A stretch of 64,000 nt of DNA from an uncultured Piscinibacter sp. (GTDB lineage Bacteria > Pseudomonadota > Gammaproteobacteria > Burkholderiales > Burkholderiaceae_C). Under the pieces are notes generated by a model. That model was not told where the DNA came from. It was given only the letters and a program-made list of their open reading frames with translations, and searched no databases. How positions within the stretch are numbered: position 1 is the stretch's first letter; the number at the start of each line of letters is the position of its first letter. The DNA lies in assembly GCF_937952055.1 (NCBI RefSeq), contig NZ_CALFYO010000020.1, forward strand, positions 186,001-250,000, read 5' to 3'. A program made the translations under genes and the position numbers. This document shows, one piece after another, positions 16,839 to 24,168 of the stretch.

Positions 16839-18047
16839 TCAGCTCTTGCGGCGCGCGTAGAGGCTCCACAGGCGTGCCAGATCGGCGGTACCGTCGGCGC
16901 CGCCGACGCTGCGCAGCGTCGCCTGCGCCTTCGGATCGCCGGCCAGCACCTGCGCGATGCCGAGGTGCAGCTTGGCGTCCTCCGGGCGCTTCAGGCCGCC
17001 CTTGGCAATGCCCTGCTGGATCAGCCGCAGCCCCTTCGCGGTGTCGCCGCCGGTGGCCTTCGCGTAGCCCAGCTTGACGAGCGCATTGCCGTCCTTCGCC
17101 GACAGCGCCTCGGCCTCCTCCGCCGCCTGCCCTGCCTTCGCCTCCTCGATCTTCCTCGTGACGAGATCACGCAGGCGCTTGTGGCGCTCCGCTTCGGCGC
17201 CCGTGCCCAGCACCCCGGAAGCGAAGCCCTTGTCCACCACCTGCCTGGCTTCGGCCTCGTGACCGGCCTGCAGCGCGAGTTGCCCCATTTCCATGAAGTC
17301 GGCGGCCGAGCTCATGCTGCCGGTGGCGAGGCTGAGCCGGTAGGTGTCGAGCACCAGCCGGTCGCTGAAGCCGGGCTTGCGCTGCATGCGGCTGAGCAGG
17401 TCGACCCAGTACTCCTTCTTCGGGTAGTAGGTCACCAGCCGCTCGAGCGCGAACACGGTGGTGCTGGAGTCCTTCATCTGCGCGGCCGCGTTGAGCAGCA
17501 GGTTGAGGCGGTCCTGAGCCGGCGGCGTGCCGCTCTTCTCGGTGGCCTGGATCTCGGCAGTCAGCTCTCGCGCAGCGCCCGCGAAGTCGCCACTGAGGTA
17601 CTGGCTCTGGATCAGCAGCGTGCGCATCGAGCCGCTGCTGCCCCCCTCCTTGAAGTAGCGCTGGCCCCACTGCATGGCCTTGGCGTAGTCCTTGGCGCGG
17701 TAGTAGCCACCGGCGATCGATTCGGCCATGCGCGCCTTGTCGGTCGCGGAGACCTTGCCACTGGCTGCCAGCGCCTCGAACGAGCGGGCGGCCGTCTCGA
17801 CGTCGCCGGCCCCCGACGCCGCGGCGATGCGCATGCGCTCGACGAGGTAGCTCTCGTTGGCGCTCTTGCCGCTCACGGCGTCGGCCTCGCGCACCTTGGC
17901 CAGGGCGTCCTTGTACTTGCCGCTCTTGATCAGCTCCTGCGCCGATTGCAGCGGCTTGCCCACTTCGGGCCGCACCGCCTCCTGCGCCTGGGCGCCGAGG
18001 GCGAAGAGCAAGGCCGCGGCCAGCGCGGTGATTCGAAGATGCTTCAT
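16839..18047 (-). CDS. Periplasmic TPR-like protein of the TonB/ExbBD locus
   Basis: A 402-residue protein with a signal peptide (hydrophobic residues 6-20, cleaved near AQAQEA). The rest is alanine-rich helical repeat, with TPR-like units such as SGKYKDALAKVREADAVSG and YRAKDYAKAMQWGQRYFKEG. Short TPR proteins with an exported N-terminus often accompany exbB-exbD-exbD sets and are thought to support energy transduction. The start ATG 18047 lies 4 bases after the exbD stop, so it is the last gene of the tonB run. No enzymatic motif is present. Confidence 0.75.
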   Translation of the reverse strand: MKHLRITALAAALLFALGAQAQEAVRPEVGKPLQSAQELIKSGKYKDALAKVREADAVSGKSANESYLVERMRIAAASGAGDVETAARSFEALAASGKVSATDKARMAESIAGGYYRAKDYAKAMQWGQRYFKEGGSSGSMRTLLIQSQYLSGDFAGAARELTAEIQATEKSGTPPAQDRLNLLLNAAAQMKDSSTTVFALERLVTYYPKKEYWVDLLSRMQRKPGFSDRLVLDTYRLSLATGSMSSAADFMEMGQLALQAGHEAEARQVVDKGFASGVLGTGAEAERHKRLRDLVTRKIEEAKAGQAAEEAEALSAKDGNALVKLGYAKATGGDTAKGLRLIQQGIAKGGLKRPEDAKLHLGIAQVLAGDPKAQATLRSVGGADGTADLARLWSLYARRKS

Positions 18048-18051
18048 GGCG

Positions 18052-18483
18052 CTATTTGACGAACTGCTCGTTGCCCACCATGCCGAGCTTGGTGACGCCC
18101 AGGCGCTGCGCAGAGGCGAGCACCATCGCGACCGACTTGTACTCGACCAGCTTGTTCGGCCGGATGTGCACCTCGGGCTGGTCGGCTTCGGCCGCGACCT
18201 GCGCGAGGCGCGCCTCGAGCGCGCTGCGGTCGGCAAGCGCCTCGCCGTTCCACAGCACGGTGCCATCGAAGTCGACGTCGATCGTCACCACGACCGGCTC
18301 CCGCGTGGCCGGCGGCGGCGTGCCCGACGGCATGTTGAGATTCACGCTGTGCAGCTGGATCGGGATGGTGATGATCAGCATGATCAGCAGCACCAGCATC
18401 ACGTCGATCAGGGGCGTGGTGTTGATGTCGACCATCACGTCCGGGTCGCCCGAGCCGGAGCCCGAGCCGATGTTCATTCCCAT
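18052..18483 (-). CDS. exbD: ExbD family protein (second exbD of the tonB locus)
   Basis: A 143-residue protein with a glycine/serine-rich cytoplasmic N-terminus, one helix (about residues 24-44) and a periplasmic domain. The DINTTPLIDVMLVLLIM segment carries the conserved proton-carrying aspartate of ExbD. It starts 4 bases after the preceding exbD. A charged periplasmic insert with PSGTPPPATREPVVV distinguishes it from its neighbour. In Xanthomonas two tandem exbD genes follow exbB in a similar order and do not have identical roles; the same may hold here. Confidence 0.92.
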   Translation of the reverse strand: MGMNIGSGSGSGDPDVMVDINTTPLIDVMLVLLIMLIITIPIQLHSVNLNMPSGTPPPATREPVVVTIDVDFDGTVLWNGEALADRSALEARLAQVAAEADQPEVHIRPNKLVEYKSVAMVLASAQRLGVTKLGMVGNEQFVK

Positions 18484-18487
18484 GCGT

Positions 18488-18913
18488 TCACCCCTTCGGC
18501 GGCGGTTCGGTCACGAAGCTGATCTTGGCGATCGCTGCGCGCTGACAGGCGAAGACCACGCGCCCGATCGACTCGTAGCGCGCCTTCTCGTCGCCGCGAA
18601 TGTGCACCTCGGGCTGCGGGTTCATCACCGCCACCTTCTTGAGGCGCTCGAACAGCGCGTCGCTGTCGCTCACTTGCTGGTTGTTCCAGAACACGTCGCC
18701 GTCGCGATTGACCGAGATCTCGATGTTCTCGGGCTTCGTCTGGCGAGCGATGTTCGTCTCCTGGGGCAGCTGCATCGCAATGGACTGCGTCACCACCGGG
18801 ATGGTGATGAGGAAGATGATCAGCAGCACCAGCATCACGTCGACGAGCGGCGTGGTGTTGATGGTGCTGTTGACTTCGTCCTCGTCGCCGCCCGAGCCTA
18901 CGTTCATGGCCAT
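18488..18913 (-). CDS. exbD: ExbD family protein (first exbD of the tonB locus)
   Basis: A 141-residue ExbD with acidic N-terminal residues, one helix (about 23-43) containing NTTPLVDVMLVLLII with the key aspartate, and a periplasmic domain with NRDGDVFWNNQQV. It is clearly paralogous to the exbD 4 bases downstream but diverged. Two in-frame ATGs (18913 and 18907) are possible; the first is used. The ATG lies 25 bases after the exbB stop. Confidence 0.93.
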   Translation of the reverse strand: MAMNVGSGGDEDEVNSTINTTPLVDVMLVLLIIFLITIPVVTQSIAMQLPQETNIARQTKPENIEISVNRDGDVFWNNQQVSDSDALFERLKKVAVMNPQPEVHIRGDEKARYESIGRVVFACQRAAIAKISFVTEPPPKG

Positions 18914-18938
18914 GGCGCTTCTCCTGGTCGGCCCGCGA

Positions 18939-19784
18939 TCAGCGCGCCTGCTTGGCGCCCATCAGCACGCCGTGCACGTCGGCCGCGAAGCCGCGCACCG
19001 AGTCCATCGTCACCTTGTTGCGACGCACCAGCCAGTTGTAGCCGAGCACCGCAGGCACGGCGACGGCCAGGCCGATGGCGGTCATCAGCAGGGCCTCGCC
19101 CACGGGGCCGGCGACCTTGTCGATGCTGGCCTGCCCGGCGATGCCGATCGCGGTCAGCGCGTTCAGGATGCCCCACACCGTGCCGAACAGTCCGATGAAC
19201 GGAGCCGTCGAACCCACGGTGGCCAGGAAGGCCAGTCCATCCTGCAGGCGAGACTGCACTTCCTCGACGGCACGCTGCACGCTCATCGACACCCAGGTGT
19301 TGCGGTCGATGTTCTCGGTGAGCGCGCCCTCGTGGTGGTCGCCCGCCTCGATGGCCGTCTCGGCGATGAAGCGGAAGGCGCTGCCGTCCTTCAGCTTCTT
19401 GGTGGCCTCCTGCAGGCTGGCGGCCTTGAAGAAGCCGCCGCGCGCCGCCTTGGCCTCGCCGCTGATCTTCAGGCTCTCGTACAGCTTGGTGACGAGGATG
19501 TACCAGCTGCCCATGCTCATGATCACGAGGATGATCAGCGTGCCCTTGGCGACGAAGTCGCCCTGGGCCCACAGCGCCTTCAGACCATAGGGATTCTCGA
19601 CCTCTTCCTTGCTGACGCTGGGTACCGGCGCGGCAACCGGCGCAGCGGTTTCCTGGGGCGCCGCTTCAGTCGGCGCGGAGGCGGGCGCCGCCTCGGGCGC
19701 GGAGGCCTGCGCGAAGACGGTCTGCGGCGCCAGGCCGACGAACAGCGAGAGGACGGAAGCGATGATGTATTGACGCAATGACAT
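18939..19784 (-). CDS. exbB: ExbB, TonB-system proton channel
   Basis: A 281-residue inner-membrane protein. Unlike the shorter ExbB at 12130 it has an N-terminal signal-like helix (cleavage near VFAQA) and an alanine/proline-rich linker before the first channel helix (about residues 80-100). The core motifs are VGSTAPFIGLFGTVWGILNAL and GEALLMTAIGLAVAVPAVLGYN split over helices two and three. It should form the proton-driven motor with the two ExbD proteins and energise the TonB encoded 63 bases upstream. ATG 19784 has AAAGAG upstream. Confidence 0.95.
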   Translation of the reverse strand: MSLRQYIIASVLSLFVGLAPQTVFAQASAPEAAPASAPTEAAPQETAAPVAAPVPSVSKEEVENPYGLKALWAQGDFVAKGTLIILVIMSMGSWYILVTKLYESLKISGEAKAARGGFFKAASLQEATKKLKDGSAFRFIAETAIEAGDHHEGALTENIDRNTWVSMSVQRAVEEVQSRLQDGLAFLATVGSTAPFIGLFGTVWGILNALTAIGIAGQASIDKVAGPVGEALLMTAIGLAVAVPAVLGYNWLVRRNKVTMDSVRGFAADVHGVLMGAKQAR

Positions 19785-19847
19785 GGTTCTCTTTCTGGGT
19801 GTGCAGAGAAATGGAAAGGCGAGCGATGGGCCGGGATCGGGCCGCGC

Positions 19848-20510
19848 TCAGTCCAGCTTGTAGAGGAACGGCACCTGGACGACCACGTCCTGGCCTTGTC
19901 CTTGGCAGGTGTACTCCTGCACGATCTGCGTCGCGGCGCGCGCGAAGATCGGATGCGACGAGCGCAGTGCCTTGACGTTCTTCACCTCGCCGTTGGGGCC
20001 GAGCGTGAACTGCATCAGCACCTCGCCCCGTTCGAGGCCGGCGCGGGCCGCATCGCGCGGGAACGACGCATCGCCCATTTTCTGTCGATAGTTGGAGCAG
20101 GCGACCGCGGCGGAAACCGGCGCCGGCGCAGCGGGCGGCGGTGCAGGCGCAACCACCACCGGCGGCGGGGCAGGCGCGATCACCACCGGTGCGGGAGGCG
20201 GCGTCGGCGTCACGGCCGTGATGGTCGGCTGCGGCGGCGGAGGCGTCGCGATCTGCACTTCAGGCGGCGGGATGAACGGCGGCGGAGGGGCTTCGAGCCG
20301 CGGCGGCGGCGGCACCACGATCTCCGGCGGCGGAGGCGGTGCCTTGACCTCTTCGATCACCTTGGTCTCGATCGGTGCGCGCACGACCTCGACCACCTTC
20401 TTGGCGAGGCCTGTCACCAGTGCGTACACGACGAGCACATGGAACAGGATGACAGCGCCGATGCCAACGAGGTGTCGCCTCGGATCGCGCTGCCGCTGAG
20501 CGAAATTCAT
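19848..20510 (-). CDS. tonB: TonB energy-transducing protein
   Basis: A 220-residue TonB. A cytoplasmic arginine-rich start is followed by one helix (about 15-36, containing the SHLS-type region as ILFHVLVVYALVTG). Then comes a long proline-rich linker rich in PPPP, PAPPP and PTPPP (about 58-135). The C-terminal domain has ARAGLERGEVLMQFTLGPNG and ends FLYKLD. It spans the periplasm and contacts TonB boxes of outer-membrane receptors. It leads the run tonB-exbB-exbD-exbD-TPR and is downstream of a TonB-dependent receptor gene on the same strand. Confidence 0.93.
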   Translation of the reverse strand: MNFAQRQRDPRRHLVGIGAVILFHVLVVYALVTGLAKKVVEVVRAPIETKVIEEVKAPPPPPEIVVPPPPRLEAPPPPFIPPPEVQIATPPPPQPTITAVTPTPPPAPVVIAPAPPPVVVAPAPPPAAPAPVSAAVACSNYRQKMGDASFPRDAARAGLERGEVLMQFTLGPNGEVKNVKALRSSHPIFARAATQIVQEYTCQGQGQDVVVQVPFLYKLD

Positions 20511-20544
20511 GTCCTGGGGTCTCCAGTTCGCGGGCGGGCAAGGT

Positions 20545-20581
20545 TAACAAAAATGCCCGCCGGCTCGTGACCAGCGGGCAT
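20545..20581 (-). terminator. Rho-independent terminator of the TonB-dependent receptor gene
   Basis: ATGCCCGC (20553-20560) and GCGGGCAT (20574-20581) form an 8-base-pair stem with a 13-base loop. Read on the minus strand the stem is followed directly by TTTTTG. It lies about 33 bases after the receptor stop and before tonB, so receptor and tonB are likely separate transcripts. Confidence 0.8.
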
Positions 20582-20613
20582 AGAGCTACAAATGAAACGT
20601 TGACCGGCGCGCG

Positions 20614-23340
20614 TCAGAAGAACTTGTAGGCTGCGCGCAGCATGAGGCTGCGGCCGAGCGGGTCGGTGAAGCGCGGATCATAACCACGCTGGAACGTGGT
20701 CACCTGGCCGGACAGCGGCGGATCGCGGTCGAACAGGTTGTTGATGCCGGCCGTCAGCGACAGGTTCTTCACGCCCGTCCAGGTCACCGCGAAGTCGTGC
20801 AGCGCATAGCTGGCGACACGATTCACGCCGTCCTGGTCGACATAGCCGCTCTTGAAGCGCTGGGCCAGCAACGCACTCCAGTCGCCCATGTTCCAGGTCG
20901 CCGTGGCGACGTGCTGCCAACGGAACACCGGCGCATTGTCGGAGTAGCGGCCGACGGCGCTGATGAAGGCGCCACCACGCTCACGCTGGTACTTGTACGA
21001 GGTGACGTAGGTGCCGTCCATGCCCAGGCCGAACACGCCCATCGCCGTCGCACCCGAGCGCCAGTTGACCGACAGGTCGATGCCGCGCGTCTTCAACTCG
21101 CCGAGGTTCTCGGTCGGCGTATCGATGTAGGCGATCGGATCGAAGGTCGGGAAGTTCAGGCAGGTGTCGATGTCGGAGCGGATGATGCCCGATCCGGTGG
21201 TCGGCAGCTGGCTGCAACGCACGAAGCGGCCGGTGTAGTTGGCGGCGCTGCCGAAGATCTCCTGTTCGGGCAGGCCGCTGATCAGGTTGCGGATGTTCAC
21301 CTGCCAGTAGTCCACCGAGAAGCTGAGGTTCTGTGCCGGATCGAACACCAGGCCGACGCTGAAGTTCTTCGCCTTCTCGGGATCCAGCGCATCGGCGCCC
21401 AGGCCGTTGGGAATCGGGCCGACCTGGCGCTGCAGCACCTGCTGGTCGCACACCACGCCCGCCGAGGCGCCAGGCACCGCGGTGCCGCCCGGACACAGGA
21501 GCGGATCGTTGTAGTTGTCCGACGTGAAGGTCAGCGACTGCGGCTGGTTCAGCTCGTACAGCGTCGGCGCGCGGAAGCCGGTGTTGGCCGAGCCGCGGAT
21601 CAGCAGCTGCCGCGTGGGCTGGTAGCGGATGCCGATCTTCGGGTTGACCGTGTTGCCGGTGCCGCTGTACTTGTCGAAGCGCAACGCGGTCGTGACCTCG
21701 AGCTCCTTCGTCACCGGGATGTTCAGTTCGGCATAGGCCGCGGCCATCTTGCGATCGCCGCTGGTGTCGCTGTCCGGGTCGATGCCCAGGCTGCCGAGTT
21801 CCGCCGTGATGTCCGTCGCCTCGAAGGCCGACTTCTCGGTGCGATACTCGACGCCGAAGGCCCCGGCCAGCATGCCCGAGGGCATCTGCATCAGTTCCTT
21901 CGAGACGCGCAGGTCGACGAAGTTGACCTTGTTCTCGCCGATCAGCGTGTCGGCAACGACCTGCGCGGCCTCGATGGCATCGAGGCCGGCCTGCGTCTGA
22001 TCGCCGAACGGGTTGATGACGCCGTCCCACACGCCGCGCTGAATCAGGCCGTCGTTGACGTAGCCGCGGCTGACCGAGGCGGTGCTCTTGTTCTTCGTCT
22101 GGCCCAGCGCCGTGCGGTAGTCCCAGCCCGCGAAGAGGCCGGAGAGTTCGACCATGGCACGCGACGTCGTCGTGTCGTCGCCGCTGGTGCGCTTGCCCGC
22201 AGGGACCTGGCGCCAGTTGACGACTCCGCCTGGCACGAAGACCGGATTGAGCGGATCCGGTGAATCGATGTCCGGGATGCCGCCCGGGGTGAGTGGCGCA
22301 CCTGCGGGGAAGAAGGGACTGGTCGCCGGCATCAGGTGGCTGGTCGGCGCTGGGGCGACGCGAGCCGTGCTCTTGTTGTTCGCGTGAAGGTACTCGGCAG
22401 AGAGCGTGTGTTCCGGCGTGAGGGCGAACGAGCCACGCAGCAGGCCGGTGACCTGCTCGTTCTCGGTGATGATGTCGATGTCGCGGGTGAAGTCGTAGCG
22501 GCAGGCCGTGCCGGCCGGGTTCGGGATCGACGAGGGCGGATTGCAGGTGGGCAGCGTGGGCTCGAAGCCGTTGAGGTCGCCCGGGAACGACGAACCACTG
22601 GTGCCGGCCGTCACCGCGCCGCGGATGACGCCGGTCTTCGAGAACGGACGATCCTTCGCCTCGAGCGCGTTCTGCTTGCGGAAGTCCAGGCTGCCGAAGA
22701 TGTTGAACTTCTGCTCGGCCAGGGAGCCGTAGCCGCCCGAGACGCTGACCCGGTTCGAGTCGCCGCCGCCATCGCCGCGCGGCTGGATGGTCTGCGCACT
22801 GACGTCGAGGCCCTTGTACTCACGCTTCAGGATGAAGTTGATCACGCCGCCGATGGCGTCGCTGCCGTAGATCGCGGAAGCGCCATCGCGCAGCACTTCG
22901 ATGCGGTCCACCGCAGCCAGCGGGATCGCGTTCAGGTCGACGGCCGCCGCGTCGAAGGCGTGGTTCGCCAGGCGACGGCCGTTGAGCAGCACCAGGGTCT
23001 TGTTGGAATAGCTGCCCGTCGGGCCGCTCAGGCCGCGCAGGTCGGCTTCGGCCTTGCCGCCGGTGGTGCCGCCGATCGCCGCGCTGGCGCCGAAGTTCGA
23101 CTGGTTGGCGGCAATGCGCGCCATCGCCTGCTCGGTCGTGGTGACACCCTGCTTGGTGAGTTCCTCGACCTTGATGACCGTCACCGGCAGTGCCGTCTCG
23201 GACGAAGCACGGCGGATCGACGAACCCGTGATCTCGACACGCTCGAGCGTCTGCTGGGCATACGAGGGCACGCTCGCGAGGCCGATGACGCCTCCCAAAG
23301 CGGCCAGCACCGCGGCACTAACCTTCGTTCTTCTGAACAT
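20614..23340 (-). CDS. TonB-dependent outer-membrane receptor, substrate unknown
   Basis: A 908-residue outer-membrane receptor. A signal peptide (cleaved near SYAQQ, residue 29) leads to a mature start ERVEITGSSIRR. The plug domain includes TLVLLNGRRLANHA and VDRIEVLRDGASAIYGSDA, which is standard. The barrel has many aromatic beta strands and ends AAYKFF with terminal phenylalanine. Start ATG 23340 is backed by AGAGGAG upstream. The plug type resembles the broad peptide/carbohydrate-associated group rather than a typical siderophore receptor, but no substrate can be assigned. It is followed by its own terminator and then tonB. Confidence 0.92.
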   Translation of the reverse strand: MFRRTKVSAAVLAALGGVIGLASVPSYAQQTLERVEITGSSIRRASSETALPVTVIKVEELTKQGVTTTEQAMARIAANQSNFGASAAIGGTTGGKAEADLRGLSGPTGSYSNKTLVLLNGRRLANHAFDAAAVDLNAIPLAAVDRIEVLRDGASAIYGSDAIGGVINFILKREYKGLDVSAQTIQPRGDGGGDSNRVSVSGGYGSLAEQKFNIFGSLDFRKQNALEAKDRPFSKTGVIRGAVTAGTSGSSFPGDLNGFEPTLPTCNPPSSIPNPAGTACRYDFTRDIDIITENEQVTGLLRGSFALTPEHTLSAEYLHANNKSTARVAPAPTSHLMPATSPFFPAGAPLTPGGIPDIDSPDPLNPVFVPGGVVNWRQVPAGKRTSGDDTTTSRAMVELSGLFAGWDYRTALGQTKNKSTASVSRGYVNDGLIQRGVWDGVINPFGDQTQAGLDAIEAAQVVADTLIGENKVNFVDLRVSKELMQMPSGMLAGAFGVEYRTEKSAFEATDITAELGSLGIDPDSDTSGDRKMAAAYAELNIPVTKELEVTTALRFDKYSGTGNTVNPKIGIRYQPTRQLLIRGSANTGFRAPTLYELNQPQSLTFTSDNYNDPLLCPGGTAVPGASAGVVCDQQVLQRQVGPIPNGLGADALDPEKAKNFSVGLVFDPAQNLSFSVDYWQVNIRNLISGLPEQEIFGSAANYTGRFVRCSQLPTTGSGIIRSDIDTCLNFPTFDPIAYIDTPTENLGELKTRGIDLSVNWRSGATAMGVFGLGMDGTYVTSYKYQRERGGAFISAVGRYSDNAPVFRWQHVATATWNMGDWSALLAQRFKSGYVDQDGVNRVASYALHDFAVTWTGVKNLSLTAGINNLFDRDPPLSGQVTTFQRGYDPRFTDPLGRSLMLRAAYKFF

Positions 23341-23760
23341 GTGATCTCCTCTGAAAGCGATGGACGATTGATCGATAGACCCTGCCCCGAGCAAGACACA
23401 TGCCGCCTTTGTAAGCCGGCTGCGTCCCGTCTGCGAAGACATGTAAAAGAATTGTCACCACAGCGGCGCGAGGACTTGTCTAGGGGTTTCCTTGACACGG
23501 CGCACGTTCGCGTGCGCTGCCATGCCGGGCCGTCCATCAAGCCCCGGCGCCCAAACCCCCGCGTGGCGCGGCTTTGCCGAGGTGGTGCGCGGCGCAAGGC
23601 GGCGGCGTCGATGCGCGCGATGGCGCTTCGCCTAGGTGCATGTCCCTAGGATCGCCCGAATCCGTCGTTGGCTGTGTGCAACATGCACAGTCGCGCAGCC
23701 GCCTTGACATGGCCCTCGCCCGGACCCACCGTGCGGCCGGCACGATCACTGCCCTTCGCG
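23341..23760. other. 420-base divergent intergenic region with CTAG-rich sites
   Basis: This gap separates the receptor gene (minus) from the propeptide-like gene (plus) and should hold both promoters. It has two CCTAGG palindromes, 23631-23636 and 23645-23650, 8 bases apart, and a third CTAG at 23480-23483 in GTCTAGGGG. CTAG is usually scarce in such genomes. No conserved protein frame was found in it. Confidence 0.5.
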
Positions 23761-24126
23761 ATGAACCCACGCGCCCTTCGCCGTCGCGCCTTCGTCGGCC
23801 TCGCGCTTGGCGGATCGGCCATGCGCGCGTTCCCGTCCGTCCCGGTGATGGTCGAGGTCTGGGTGGACCTCAGCGAGCCGCCACCCCAACCCGGCATGAG
23901 CGCATCGGCAGCGCGAGCGCGCCGGGAGCGCGTGGCCGCCCAACAGGACGCCGTGGCGGACGCATTGCGGGATCTTGGCGCCGTCGAGCTGGCCCGCGTC
24001 CGCGTCACACGAAGCTCGGTCGCGGTGCGCATCGATGCGGCAAGGATCGATGAGCTCAGAGCAATCCCCGGCGTCAAGCGGGTTCGCCCTGCCCGCACGC
24101 GTCATCCACCCAAACCAATGCCTTGA
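23761..24126 (+). CDS. Free-standing subtilisin-propeptide-like (I9-type) protein
   Basis: A 121-residue exported protein. The start MNPRALRRRAFVGLALGGSA looks like a twin-arginine-type signal. The mature part matches the propeptide region of the subtilase encoded just downstream: VEVWVDL against VRVWVSL, ELARVRVTRSSVAVRIDAA against ELARVQNAHNAIAVSIDAA, and IPGVKRVRP against LSGVAKVRP. No protease domain follows. Isolated I9/propeptide domains elsewhere act as subtilase inhibitors or folding helpers, so this may be a trans-acting inhibitor or chaperone; a partial gene duplicate is the alternative. Start ATG 23761 has no strong ribosome site; the frame is open up to 23668. Confidence 0.7.
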   Translation: MNPRALRRRAFVGLALGGSAMRAFPSVPVMVEVWVDLSEPPPQPGMSASAARARRERVAAQQDAVADALRDLGAVELARVRVTRSSVAVRIDAARIDELRAIPGVKRVRPARTRHPPKPMP

Positions 24127-24168
24127 GCCCCTGACCCCCGTGTCGGCCGTTCACGCTCGTCATGTGCC

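Noticed and set aside
20092..20499. Glycine-rich plus-strand frame opposite tonB
   Set aside because: It is the reverse reading of the TonB proline-rich linker (Pro codons read as Gly) and has no independent support.
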